64,000 nucleotides of DNA from Agrostemma githago. Its lineage: Eukaryota; Streptophyta; Magnoliopsida; Caryophyllales; Caryophyllaceae. The stretch is from assembly GCA_958450325.1 (NCBI GenBank), contig OY288243.1:4440586-4504585 (forward strand), in the 5' to 3' direction. The position numbers and the translations under genes are program-made. Below are positions 10,935 through 23,601 of the stretch, piece by piece (within the stretch, counting starts at the first letter, position 1; each line of letters opens with the position of its first letter). Below the pieces are notes generated by a model. It ran no database searches and was not told the origin of the DNA. It worked only from the letters and a program-made list of their open reading frames with translations.

Positions 10935-12621
10935 GTGGGCATGGAAGGATTAGTATCAATGTTTTCGATAAGGTCGGTGAAGGTTATACTATCCAAAGCT
11001 TGGTTATTGAAGGGGAAATGTAGCTTATCACTCAAGGGTGGTACTTCAATTCTAGAGACTAGATTCATGTCCTCTATTGGAATTTGTTCAATAACGTAGG
11101 TAAGGTCTCCTACAAGATATTTGGATGGATCTCTTCTTGGTCTTTCGGTTACACCCTTGACCACTTTCTGATCGGATTCACTGATTGAGGGATGAGATGT
11201 AAGATTTTTTGGATCAAAGAGTTTCACCGGTTCCTTTTTGCACAATACCTTAATGTCATTCACGGATGCTTGATTTGAAGAATTGGTCGGCTCTTGAGAA
11301 GATTGAGCTTGCGAGGTGGAACGTGCCTCTAAAGCTTCAAGTCTAGCTCGATTTGATGCATTTTCTTTCAATAGAAAATTGATTGTTTGTTGAATGTCAT
11401 AAAAAGGTTGAGGGTTACCTTGAAAATGTCTTGGAGGACCTTGATTATGTGGAGGATAGGTTCCAAAAAGAGGACCATAATTTGGTCGAGGTGGTCCTTG
11501 AGAATAAGAATAACCTTGATTGCATTGACTTGCATGAGGAGGTCTTGGTTGATAGTAGAACCCATATGAATTAGGATAAACCCTCTGATTGGGGGCTCTT
11601 GGAGTTGCATGATCCGGAAAAGGATATGGTCCTTGAGTTGGCATAGAATAAGATCCGGTTCCCAAATTAAGATTATTCGTGTGAGATTTTTCATGGGTTC
11701 CTTGGGTGTTGGCTTGATAAGCATTCTCCTTTCTCATACACAAATCGGAGTCGTGGTAATATCTCCCGCAATGATCACATGGAATTTCAATGCGATACAA
11801 TTTGGGTGGTGAAGTGGATAATCGTCTTGGTGAACTCACCCTTCTTGGTGGAGTTGATCTTTTTGGAGATGTTCTAGTCTTGGGTGGAGAATTAGCTCTA
11901 GCAACATATACTTCAAATTGTTTGACCAACTCCTCGACTCTAGCTTCAAGATCAGCTCTTCTTTCGATTGACGACATTGGCTCACCACTTAGCTCTCCAT
12001 GTTGATCATTTTTGGAATATTCATCATTCTTGGCTATCCTTTCAATGAGTTTCTTGGATTCGATTTCATTAAGCAAAAAGAAATCGCCTTTTGCCGCCGC
12101 ATTGACATTATCTTTGGCGTTATCCAATAACGAGTGGAAGAAAATATGAAGTAGAAGCCAACTAGGAATGCCGTGGTGCGGACACTTCCTTTGCAATGTT
12201 TGAAATCGGTCCCAGGCTTCACCTATGCTTTCACTTTCATGTTGTTGAAACGTTTGAATTTCCCTTCTGAATTTGTTGGTGTCGGATGGTGGGAAGTATT
12301 TTTCGAGGAAGGTGTTGCACAAATCCTCCCACGTGCGAAAAGTATTGTTGGGAAAACTTTTAATCCATCTCCTTGCTCCATCACGCAAGGTGCGAGGAAA
12401 AATGATCCGGCGTAGTTGGCACTCGGTGACACCTTCAAGCTTGACACCAATAAGACTTTCCTTGAAAAGACAAACATGTTCTATCACATCTTCATCCGGC
12501 AATCCTCGAAAAGTATGATGTTGAATTAGATTGATGATGGAAGGTTTAAGCTCGAAACTCTCCGGGATTGAGAAGAAATCTCTTCAATAGATGGTTGAGA
12601 ATGGGACCCAAGTGTAGCCAT
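10935..12621 (-). pseudogene. Element B gag
   Basis: The probable start is ATG at 12621-12619. A frameshift near 12590 moves the frame into S-F-E-L-K-P and then one long frame from 12502 to the D2 junction. The retrotransposon gag domain is clear: L-R-D-G-A-R-R-W-I-K-S-F-P, W-E-D-L-x-x-x-F-L-E-K-Y-F-P-P, and E-S-I-G-E-A-W-D-R-F-Q. Then comes C-P-H-H-G-I-P and the L-L-D-N-A-K-D-N-V-N-A-A-A-K-G-D-F Athila-type helix. A zinc knuckle (CX2CX4HX4C, CDHCGRYYHDSDLC) follows near 11740, then a P/Q/Y-rich stretch and a coiled-coil segment. Gag would form the particle and bind the RNA. D2 cuts it from the protease. Confidence 0.85.
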
Positions 12622-12887
12622 ACTTGAATCCTTGGATGTTGTTCAAAGGTGGGGTGTTGAGGAATGAAGAAATTGGTGGAAGATCACAATATCAAGTAGT
12701 TGCTTTGGTCCACAATATCTCCAAGCGACTTGTTCTCCGAATGACGATCAAGCAATCTAAATCAAAAGTATACCTAGCAAAAACTCAACAAACAATGAGC
12801 CTCCTAGCACCTAATGACACTAGGCTAGGAGGAAGGAGAAAAAATTAACCAAACACAATAAACTAAAACTCGACTAACTGATCACCA

Positions 12888-12905
12888 TCCCCGGCAACGG
12901 CGCCA
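12888..12905 (-). other. Primer binding site of element B (tRNA-Asp)
   Basis: The minus strand TGGCGCCGTTGCCGGGGA is a perfect 18-nt complement of the 3' end of plant tRNA-Asp. It is three bases from an LTR-like end (..GCGCATCA), which sets the inner edge of the 5' LTR at 12909. Confidence 0.92.
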
Positions 12906-12908
12906 TTT

Positions 12909-13034
12909 TGATGCGCGTCCGATTGTAACCTATCCATTTTGATGCGCCTCCTTCAGAGCAACTTTTACACCCTTTAGTCAGACCCGCTTCTCATTTCGTA
13001 AATGTTGTTGTGGCAAATAATGATTGTGAGATGG
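12909..13034 (-). other. Chimeric inner edge of the B 5' LTR carrying host flank
   Basis: Between the primer site and the full LTR copy there are three pieces. First is an LTR-end fragment TGATGCGCGTCCGATTG.. (12909 on). Second is a TGATGCGCC stub (12940). Third is an ~80-bp copy of A's gag-like sequence (about 12953-13034), matching 1843-1925, the DNA that flanks B on its other side and including GATGG. B's left flank plus LTR therefore seems to have been copied onto the right end after insertion. Confidence 0.8.
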
Positions 13035-14763
13035 TGATGCGTTTCCGATTGTCGCCTATCCAACGCGGTCAAACAATATTTATAAACTCCAACTAACTAC
13101 TACGTAGTAGTGGCAAGTCGAGGTCGATCCATAAGGACGGTCGAGGGTAGTCGGTCAAGTCTAAGTCTAGGAGTGATTGGAGTCGAGAGGGGGAAGTTTT
13201 GGTCGAGAGGAGCTAGATTAACTAGACGAGAGGGGGAGCTAAGACGAGATACAATTAGTGGGGAAGGCGCTAGGGAGAGTCGGAGTGTCGGAAATCAAGA
13301 TAAGGGTGTAACATCGCAAGAATTATCACAAGGTGCATATGGGAGGTGCCACCTTTCGGTTTCCCTACCAACCAAGTCCAAGCCCGCTTTCGCGACGAAT
13401 AAACTAAGGTCTCTAGACGGAACTACCCAAACCCCGAGTTCCCCCATATTGATCCGGGTGAGTCAAGTCAACCTAGGTGATCAAGCTAAGTCAATCAAAA
13501 CACAACAATTCCATCAAGACAATATCACCCTCAAATGCAATAAACTCACAAAATAAAACCTTTATCTGGGATTCCTCCTCCCCTAGCCCCCTAACTAGAT
13601 TTACTCACAACCCATAATAAAATGTTCACCATGGAGACTAGGAGAAAGACTAAGCATGCTTGAACTAGAGGAGAAATAATTAATCTAACACAAACTATGG
13701 ATAACGAACAAAGGAGAGAGAAAAACACTAACAATGGATTAACAAGCAACTAAAAACAAGACTAATTAATGGTGAGAGAGAGAGAGAAAAGAAACTACCA
13801 ATTATGAAGAAAACTAAAGGAGGAAGATGAAGATTAACATAAAGATTGAATCTTGGAAGAGAAAATACAAGAACTTGTCAGCAATCCTTGCAAAATTCTT
13901 CAATCTTCAACATAAAAGCACAAATCTTCAACTAATACAAGAACTTGATTGAGGATTGTTGAGAAGAATTAATCTAAAACTAATAAGTTTTACTAGATTT
14001 ATGGAGTTTTTACTATGGAAGCTTACTACAACTACTACTAATACTATGGAGATTTTGTACCCACTCCTACTCCTAAAGTGGCACACTTAAGGCTCAAGTT
14101 GAAATGAAACCCTAGGTTAACTATATATACTAATCCTTAATGGGTCACACAATCTTAAGGCCCATAATCCAATTCTTCTTCCTTAAGCTAGACTTTCACC
14201 CTTTGCATCTTTATGGGGTGAAACTTCATCCTGCGGCTGACGAGTTGATCCCACCGGGTGAAATTTCACCCGGTGAGATTTCTTTCTCAATTTGCGATTT
14301 TGGCGCGTTTTCTCCATCGGGCGAAATTTCACCCGATGGGCAAAATTTCGCCCGGTCATTTCACCCGGTGGTGAGTGTTCACGAAATTCTTCGGAAGTGG
14401 AAAATGTCATCGGGCGAAACTTCGCCCGGTGGTGACTCATCGGGCGAAACTTTACCCGGTGGGTCTCCACCTCTTTTCCGGTCTCTTTCTTTGTCGATCG
14501 ATTGGATTTCTTGAACTTTTAGTCGTGTGCTTTGCTCTTCGGACGATTTCCCTCTCTCTCATGCTCGTAGAAGCTCAAACACGCTTTTGGTTGAAAATCC
14601 TATCAAAATAGACAGAAAACTACCAAAAACACGTAAAATGCAAAAGAGAGACCCTAATACGAGAATTACTCAAAATAAGGCGATAATCGCACTCTAATCT
14701 CGCAAAACGGAGAAAAAACGGGTCTAAATGGGAGGAAAAACGGTCCAAATTTGACACACAACA
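13035..14763 (-). repeat. Element B 5' LTR
   Basis: Direct counterpart of 1926-3657, running TGATGCGTTTCCG...CACACAACA on the plus strand and followed by TSD GATGG. The minus-strand TATA (14121-14130, GTATATATAG) and the palindrome array (14251-14463) mark the promoter. Confidence 0.92.
14251..14463 (-). promoter_or_regulatory. U3 palindrome array of the B 5' LTR
   Basis: Inverted units GGGTGAA-AT-TTCACCC and GGGCGAA/TTCGCCC; the last lie about 120 bp before the TATA box on the minus strand. Unit arrangement differs slightly from the 3' LTR: an extra TTTCACCCGGTGG block is present near 14355. Confidence 0.75.
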
Positions 14764-15320
14764 GATGGAAAGTGTGAGATTTGAGGAAAATGTGTGTTTT
14801 GATGCTTTGCATTATATTCCTTGTGAGGATAACATTGAGTATCTTGGTTCATGTGAATTTGAAAGTGTGACATTTGATGTCAATTTTGAGGATTTGGAAA
14901 GGGGCTTGAACAATAGAGAAGCCCGTGAGCGTGAGAGGAAAGTTCAACCGGACGAGAGTCGGGAAGAGAATGCACTTTTGAATGATACTTTGAGTGAAGA
15001 GAGTTTCAGCATTGAGGATATAGGATTGCGAGACTGATTTCTTTGAAAAACCTATTTTAGAGAAATTTGACTTTCCCCATTGTTTTGAAGAGGGATCTCT
15101 TTCACCCATTGATTATCTTGATCTCGATTCCTTTACACCTTTGCTTGAGCCTATGCTATGATTATGGATGAGGATTGTGAGACTCTTTTAGAAGAGACTG
15201 TTTTGGCTCTTGATTTATCGTTTGACGGTCGTCTTCTTGAGAGCATTGAAGATGGTGATAATAATAACTCTTTTGAGGTGGTTAGAGAGTATAAGTTTGA
15301 TGTTTTGAGTAGTTTTTAGT
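14764..15320 (+). pseudogene. Element A gag-like protein, second part
   Basis: The frame resumes after element B: G-A-T-G-G completes the codons and reads M-E-S-V-R-F-E-E-N-V-C-F-D-A-L. It is very acidic (E/D about a quarter of residues). TGA at 15035-15037 ends the first frame. The neighbouring frame stays open and similar in character (F-F-E-K-P-I-L-E-K-F-D-F-P-H-C-F-E-E-G) to about 15160. Another shift carries M-D-E-D-C-E-T-L-L-E-E-T-V-L to the TAG at about 15319. So this is one acidic C-terminal region with two frameshifts. Role unknown; no enzyme motif is seen. Confidence 0.6.
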
Positions 15321-17347
15321 TATTTGACTCCACTCTTGTGCAATTTGTGTCAAATGACAAGACTTGAGCTAATTTTGAGATATTTGGTTTGTATATCTTT
15401 TCTCATAAACCGCTCACTACTCTTCTTGTAATCCCCTATAAATTCTAACGCAATACAGTGGCGGAAACACTGTAAATTTGAGATTAAAACACACTGATGT
15501 TCTATATTTTACAAAAGAACGGTCAATCAATACAAAGGTCACTTTTTACAAAAGGGCTAAAAATAAATTTCTCCAAATGGGATTAAGAATCCATAAATAA
15601 ACATAACTCAAGCGGAGTAGGATCCACGCCACTCGCTAGCTCACACCAAACCCCGGAACAAATAATACCTGCCATGTTATAAACATAACAGCCACAATTC
15701 AGTGGGAAGCAACTCAGGCAGTTCTCCCAGCCATATTACATAATATTAAAGCATAACTACTATTATATCAAAATAGTTTAAAATGGAAAACATTTAAAAT
15801 GATACGGTAAAATACTTCAAAATGATTGCCAACCTGCAAATCAATGTCAATCAATAACAATAATGGCGTTATGGAAATCAATCAGTGTAACGGAATAGAC
15901 TTTCACTAGGATCATACTAAACTAGGTTCGAGAATTCAGTCAAAACAAATTAGACTTCGGTCTCTAACTAGGCAACTCAAACTATAACAGGACTGCGTGC
16001 AGCGAGGTCCTGGCTTAAGTAATGTACACCCCTCCTGGACACCAACCGTAATCCAGTTCAACCCGACGGCGACTTACACGATGCGATATCTAAGTTTAAG
16101 GTCAAAATATACACACTCCTGAACAGAAACCATGCTCAGTTCAACGACCAATGTGTCTCAACATAGACACACCAGCTTTATAGTTAATGGCAAAACGTAT
16201 ACCCTAGACTGTATTACTCTACCCGTACACTTGTCCTTATTCCATAACTCCAAAACAAAGTCGTTGTCGTAATTCGATAGGATTATCAAAACGTTCTTAA
16301 AAAGAAACTTTCTAATTTGGGAAACTTTCTTCAAATATTAACTTTCCAAAATAGGTATTATTATAATTAGAAATCGTTCAACATTTGAGTTATATAAAAT
16401 AGCTAATAATAGGCCTCGAGACATAAAAATTATACTTATTTTATAAATATATATTTAACGATTAAAAATCAACGAAAGTCAAAATCATAATTATTTCTCA
16501 AAAGGTTGAAATATAAGTAATTAAAAGTATTAAATTACAAATTTACAGATTTTTCAGATTTGCACTGTCTTACTATAAAATTCATATTTAAATAATTAAA
16601 AATCAAAATGACGTAAGATCAATGAGGTTGAAAATTTTAGAAACTTAGTTACAACTTTTATTTCTGGAGAAAATCCAAATTCCAAATAAAACATGGGTTT
16701 TTATTTGTATTTTCACAAACTGACAGAATTCGACACCCGATGGTATCTCATTAATAAAATACGTTTAATAATTTATTTTAAAGCAAAGCCAATTGGAAAT
16801 ATTAACCAAACTCTTTAAAGTTTATGTAGGTAAATTACCCAAATTAAATTCAAAGTGTATCAAAGGTTTTAAATTAGTTTTACAACAACCGACAGATTCG
16901 CGGACTAATTCGACATCTGTTCGTAAACATTTTATTGTGATTAAAATACTTGGAATTAATTTATGACATTTTACAGACTTATAATAGACTTAAAACAAAC
17001 ACTAGTCTCTTTTCAAACTTTTCGAAAATAAAGTCCTTAAACAGGAGTAATAAATCGTTCAAAAACACTAATTGATTCTGAAACATTCAATAATTATGTT
17101 AAAAATAATAAAAACTTTCACTTTGCTACTTTATATTAAAATCACAAAAATTCAGAAATAAAGTCTTATTTGTCTGTTAGTCTCGGCCTTATAATACTTT
17201 TAGAAGATCCGAAGTGAAATAAAGTGAGAAGATTAAAAGCGATAGAAACACGAAATCGATTTAAGCATATAATTAAAACATGCTTATTCGTATAAAAATT
17301 CGATTTTAAAACGATACTACAAACAACTACAACATATATATCATGCA

Positions 17348-17997
17348 TGAAGAAGTTATGTCCACTGTTCTACGGATTAACCCGCTTAAGTCTATGTATC
17401 CGATATGCCTTGCTAGAGGTCGATGTCGGGTTGACATATAAATGAGTTATATGTCTGGTAGTCTTAAGTGGGCCCATTGGGTCACACACAATGTGTATGG
17501 GATATTATTAATATATATCGATATATTAAATATATCGGGTCAGTAGTAATACGGACCCAGCTGCGTTGTCGGGTTATGGTAATTAGTGTTATACTAATAA
17601 TCTAATATATGGAATTAAGAGTATTGACTCATAATATATTCGTCTTATAAAGAGTTATAAGAGAGATATAGAGAGAAGTTGTGAGACAGTCTCACATACC
17701 TTTATACTAGCATATATGTCGCAGTTCCGTACCCATGTGGATACCAAAGGAGGCATCACGTTTGGGATGCTTTATTCTGTCCGTGGGAATTATTTATTCT
17801 ATCCGTGGAAGATTATTTATTCTGTCCGTGAAGATTATTTATTCTATCCGTGAAGATTATATATATTTCTGGGTTTATTATACTTCTTATTAATACGCTG
17901 TTCCGCTGCAAATAAGGTATAATTGTTATCCCTCTTCTTTTGTCTTTTCGGTTAATACTCGTAACAGGTTCTTGGGTTTAAGGGTTGTAACCCTACA
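17348..17997 (+). repeat. Copia F 5' LTR
   Basis: Starts TGAAGAAGTTATG and ends AACCCTACA. About four tandem ~25-bp units (TTATTTATTCTRTCCGTGRA, 17787-17860) lie directly before TATATATA. Confidence 0.92.
17787..17870 (+). promoter_or_regulatory. Tandem repeats and TATA of copia F LTR
   Basis: Repeats of the type ATTTATTCTGTCCGTGAAG and ATTTATTCTATCCGTGAAG run straight into GATTATATATATTTC. Enhancer-like repeats next to the TATA box are common in copia LTRs; function is inferred. Confidence 0.6.
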
Positions 17998-17998
17998 G

Positions 17999-18010
17999 TG
18001 GTATCAGAGC
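17999..18010 (+). other. Primer binding site of copia F (tRNA-iMet)
   Basis: TGGTATCAGAGC, one base after the LTR, is the standard complement of the initiator tRNA-Met 3' end used by copia elements. Confidence 0.92.
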
Positions 18011-21000
18011 AACTGTTATGTAGTATTAATCAAATCGACCTGAATCTTTGTCTCATAATTGGTTATGAGGGATTCAATCCGTGTATTAATTTGATTTTAT
18101 CCGATGTCTAGAATTAAATATGCATGTACCGTAAGAATGGTTCTTTTATTAATTCCTCACAAAGTTGTTGCTGCAAAATTGTCCACTTTTGTTCACGTGG
18201 GCATGGAATTGGTGTATTGCTTTGTTGATTTGACCTTTAATTAGTAATAATGATTAACATGGTTGTTTATCATTTGATTTTGCAAATTAGTTGCATCACA
18301 TCGGTTATAACGTATAACATCAAATACGGTTGGTCTAGTAAATATCGATTGTGTTTAGGGTATCTTAATTTGTGAATTTAAATTGTTAAATTATGAAATT
18401 AATTCTTAAAATATAATATAGATTATGTTTTAATTTTATTGACCCATCATAATCCTCGATTTCCTTGTTGACGATGAGGCTAATAAGATTGGTCAAGATT
18501 CGATTGAAATTGAGAAATTAAAATTACTAGAATTCTTATTAAACGATGAGTCCTAATATGATTAGGACAAGACTCAATTTTTGTAAGTCGGAACGAGTAT
18601 GACTCGGTTGGCACGAGTATGACTCAGTAGGCACGGGTATATCCCGGTCGAAACTGGATGACCCGGGCGACAAAGGTTTGACCAAGACGACACAATATTT
18701 ACTCGGACGACATGGTGTCGGGTCGAGTGATGCTTTTAAGAAAAGTCATTTTCTTGCGTTTGTATGTTGATTCAGAATCAAACATGGATTATATTTTATT
18801 TTTCCGAATCAATGAAAAATTAGTTTTCTATATTGGTAAATAATTTTATGCATTTTAATTATCATATTATCATAAATAGATCAGGAAAAGAGTTTCTCGA
18901 GTCTTATTTGATTTTGATGAATTGTTCATCTATATGACAATTATAAGTTGCAGATCGATTGTGAATCGAGTTTTGTATATCCGTTCAATTTTTCCCGGGT
19001 GGGAAATTGCTTCTCGTAGTTGGAAAAATGAAAGATATTGGTGAAATTGTTCAAACCAAATAGCAATTATGAATTGTAATATGATTATGAATCACAATAT
19101 GGGATCTTTTAACTTGTTTTATGCACAAATCACTAGTAACAATTGAATTATTATGTCATACGATGCATGAATTTTATTGTTTGAGACTTCTGACTTGTGT
19201 GCTTAGGTTGCCTTGTAAATTGACCTAGCAGCATGTTTAGGACCCATAATGCATTTAATCCCTCGCACAAATATTAAGTATTGCCTTTCCAGAATTGACC
19301 ACTACAATAATTTCATATCATTGGTTGAAGTGACTGCCTAAGCGGTGCTTTGTCGATGTGTGTAGACTGAGTAGGTGGGTAACGGTTACCCATAGGTTCA
19401 ATCTGGTTTGCTTAACATTGCTATCGAGTCGGACTTGGGCTTTGAGGCAAATAGTTGGTGTCATATGATGACTAATTTCGACGAACCAAGAATTACATAG
19501 AGATGTAATTGACAAGTTTGTTGTCTACCTTTACTTTTGGAGCTTGAGCAGTGAGCCCAAGTTCACTTGAGCGACAAAAGGTTTAGGATCTTGGAATATT
19601 ATGCGAACTTGAGGGTAGTTTTCATGATTTTATCTTAAAATTGTTTAAGATTTTTAATTAATATTAATTATCGTTTTATTTTGCATATACATATAGTTGT
19701 AATTTAGTCACCATTATCACATTTATTAAAGATGAGTTTGAATTGTTCAACCTCATCGATTGGTATCTTGAGAATCGTTCTCAAAATTAGAGATACGGAT
19801 TTTGTCCTTGTGAAGGATAATTCCGACAGATTATTACCAATGTTAATGTACAATATGGACTGTATAATTAGAGTCATGAAGATGATTATAAGTACCAAAA
19901 TTAATTGTTTCAATAAAGGGAACCGTTCCCTTTAAGTGAGAAAATGTTGAAGATGATCTAATTGATCCGTGTCATATGATGACGTGATTATATTGATAAT
20001 CAGGAAATTTTGGATGTCTCTTTCTAAAGAATTAGGAATTGAAATCGTTTCAATTAGTCCTAAATTTAGGTCACTTTATTATGAATAAACATGTGACTTA
20101 ATAAAGTTTCTCACCTTTTAGCATGAGATGTTAAAAGACGATTGAACATTGTATCAAGAAGGCAAATAATATTAATGTTCTATGAGTTCATTAAGAAAAT
20201 TGCTTGAGATAATGATTAATGAATCTAAGATGTTGGTTAAAGTAAGGGAAGAATAATTGTTATCATACCCAAACTTGTTGCCAAATTTAGATTAGGTACG
20301 ATTTTATTAGTCATTAATGTAATGACAAATATTGGACATTGGTAGATAGTTTCTAGAAGTGTCTAGAAAATCTGCAAATCAATTGAAGTATGACTTCTGG
20401 TGTGTATGTTACTAGAGTAATTGTTACTTTCATTCTACTGTTTTGGTATAAGATACCAAATGCAACTCAATGTGATGGTTCAAAGAGGGTGGAATAATGG
20501 TATATAAGTGAAGTGTTTTATGATGAAATGAACAAATGTTGTTGTTTCATATATAAAAGGAAAATTATTACTTAATTTTACCATAAAGCTGAATACTGGA
20601 ATTGAATAATTGTTATTCTTGTACTAGTCATAAGCAAGAATATTGATTCTGTTTCATGTATGGGCATGAAAAGTTTTGATAAAAGTAGAACAAGTGTTGC
20701 TCTATACCTTGCAAGAATATGAGGTACAATAAGACTAACATGATTGTTGAGCCCTACATTCCTAATAGTGAATGCTTTTATTTGTAACATAACGACCAAA
20801 AGGTTCAAGTCCCACGACTCAAGTTTTACCTATTATGGCATAGTCCTTAATCCATGAGACAAGAAACATAAGAATAAGTTTCATAATGATGAAATTATAA
20901 ACTTTATTGATAAGGATCAAGTGAGGTAAATGGATCTTGTTTAGATGGATAAATGACATTACAAGTGGCTCCTATTAATTGTAGTGAGAGTTTTAACTAA

Positions 21001-23590
21001 TGATGTTGCAAAATGGGTAACGTGTATGGTTTTGTTCATTTGATGAATTTTGAAAATGAATGCTTTGAATTGTTCAAGGTACAAGATCAACTTGATAAGT
21101 TGATACGAGTTGTTCGATATGATTGAAACAGGGAGGAATTGAACTAAAAGATTGTGATCATTTTAGAAGTAGTGAAAAGTGTTTCAAACTACATCGAACC
21201 ATATTTGATATGATTTGGTCTATGATGAGTTATGCAGATTTTATTGACTGTTTAGAAAGTTATGCACTATAAAAGTCTTTGTACAATGTTGATAAGATTG
21301 TCCATGTATGTCGAAAAATAGACACCATATGAGATATGGATTGAAATGTTCTAAAATAGTATTTTCTTAATTATCAAGTCTTAAAGTTTAAAGAAAATTG
21401 TTTTCTAGAACTTAGACTGAATTATGACATGTGTTTTATTAGGGGTATTATGTTAAATCTACGAACCATCCAAAGAACGAAATTGTTTTGTTGCATGGAT
21501 CGGAGTGGTATGTTTCTTTTAAAGATATGTGATTTCTAATAGAAACAGTGGGAGTAGAATCGACCTTGAAAATGTTCAAGATTAACAGGTCTTCTCTACA
21601 ACTGTTGAAGAGGATATTGATGTATCCATGAAAAGTCATGATCATCTTACCTGTAAAATATTACCCTACATAGGTTTGACCTATGATGAAACAATAATGG
21701 GCAAAGACTCCAAAAGTCACATAAAATCTAATAGATTCTATATACCATAACTAGCAAGTATAGACTATGGTTAAATGGGTCTTATAGTGAAGAATAGTCT
21801 TCAATATAAAGACGATGTAGATTGATATAAGAATATCTATGAAGCATAGTTGGTAGTTAAGGATTGATCTCATAGTAATGACTATGGAAAAACCTTTTTA
21901 CAATATTATGCTTAAGTCTATTATGATTGATTTAGCAGTTTGAATGTCATCGCTCATTATGATGAGTTTTGGACATATATATATATTAATGAAATACATT
22001 TCTTAAAAGGGATGCAATATGATGTGTGTGCGACACATCGTATAAATTTCATATTATTAAAATTGCTAGGCAAATGTGAATATTCCGATTTGATTGGAGC
22101 CTGGAGCAAGTATCTTCATTCTCAATGTGGAAATTCAAAGATGTTTATTTTCCTTTGAGATGAAGAGAGACAAAGCGTGTACAAGAGACTAGTGGGAGTG
22201 CATTTATCGTTATGATTTGGTATGTAAGTGACATACTTCTCTAACTAAATGACATTTGGTTGCTTTAGTCTATGAGACTTTGCAAGAAATGTGTTTATTA
22301 TGTGCTCGTGTGACGAGTAGATACTAATCTGGTGAGTGTCACTAGAATGCTATCTAAGAATTGTTCCTTTGCGCTTAAGAAGAAAAAGGGGAATTATTTA
22401 AGAGATGCGCTTGATGTGATAAGAGAATTATTGTAAACAAGTTACAACGATTCATATTTCCAAATAGACAAAGATGACATGAGATTGTAATCTCAGTATA
22501 TTTTGTTTGGGATGAGCAGTTGTGTGTTGGAACGGTTCCAAAGGACAACTTTATGACTAATATTATAACTAAAGTTAGTGTTCTATTACTTTTGAAGCAA
22601 ATAGATGTTTGATTACGAATCAAGCACTCAACTTTAAAGTTTATGAAGCAATTTGTTGCTTATGAAACTAACATTTTACCTTAATTGAGAGAAGGTAGAT
22701 TGATTATATGTTTGTAAATAACCGATACAAATGTTGTATGTCCCGAAACTTCCTCTACATAAAGATCATATTGTTATGATTGGTATAAGACGCATAGGCG
22801 AGTGGTCTTAGTACTTTTAGAGGTGTTTGGTTTAGTGGGAGTTATTGTGATAATTAGTATATGTATGACATATTATCATTTGGTTAATGTAACCGAGTTT
22901 TGTCCCTAAATAATTTACATTGATGAAATAGATCACTAAGTACGTGACTTAGTCTTGGAACTCTATTTGGATGATGTAATTATTTTGTCTCTAGTCAGGG
23001 TATTGTGTTGGGATATTTGAATACCTTTAAATGACTAGTGTGTGAGTTGGTTGATGACTAAGTTCCTTGAGTCATAGGTATTGAAATACTAAACCAGGCA
23101 CACTGGTGTATGTTGGGAACATTCATTAGACAGACCCGCCGAAAAGGATTTTACTAAGATTTCGCTTAGTGTCAGTAAAGTTCTTTGCAAGTTATGAACT
23201 TGTACGGTCTTTAGACCTGAGTCTTTGACTATTCTATACATGTGATGTGTATGCTTTGATACTATTCCTCGTCAGCTGTGAAAGGGGGCTATGGATGGTT
23301 ATTGGGCATGCATGGATCATGTGATAGTATGTGGTTAGACAAGAAAGGATTTGCTCTTCCTTTATTGAAAGGAATTTATTGTTTCTTGGCCACTCGAAGA
23401 GTGTGACTTGTACAAATGCGTGGCCGCGCTCAGATAAGATGATTGTCATCTATCTGCTCTTTTAACAAGTCAACTCAAAGATTCAAGTAAAAGATTGAGA
23501 TATGTGAGGATGACACTTCTTCTTACCTCATTCTCAATTGGAGACAATAGTAGCAAAGAGACTTAACGTCGTTCTTGAGAGGACATGTAC
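18011..23590 (+). pseudogene. Degraded gag-pol of copia F
   Basis: Many stops and shifts; no frame exceeds about 80 codons. RT traces remain on the plus strand: M-L-K-S-I-x-I-x-L-A near 21910, and S-K-Y-L-H-S-Q-C-G near 22105. S-G-S-A-F-I-V-x-I-W-Y-V-S-D-I-L-L lies at about 22190-22240, in the place of the YVDD active site but with one catalytic Asp replaced. No gag, protease or integrase motif could be assigned with confidence. It cannot code for a working element. Confidence 0.65.
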
Positions 23591-23601
23591 AAGTGGGAGA
23601 C
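23591..23601 (+). other. Polypurine tract of copia F
   Basis: AAGTGGGAGAC stands immediately before the 3' LTR start TGAAGGAG, in the position where plus-strand synthesis is primed. Confidence 0.75.

Larger units (their letters stand above)
1926..14763 (-). mobile_element. Element B: Athila-type Ty3/gypsy retrotransposon lacking RT and integrase
   Basis: B is complete by its ends. Two ~1.73-kb LTRs (1926-3657 and 13035-14763) run TG...CA, and the flanks carry a perfect 5-bp TSD GATGG (1921-1925, 14764-14768). Removing B rejoins A's gag-like frame exactly. Minus-strand order is: 5' LTR, tRNA-Asp primer site (12888-12905), gag (12621-10935), protease (9406-8610), a palindrome array (8296-7962), an ATHILA ORF-1-like gene (7681-5932), a purine-rich 3' region, polypurine tract, 3' LTR. 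The space between protease and the second gene (about 930 bp) has no RT, RNase H or integrase, so B is non-autonomous. D2 is inserted in gag-pro. Confidence 0.9.
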
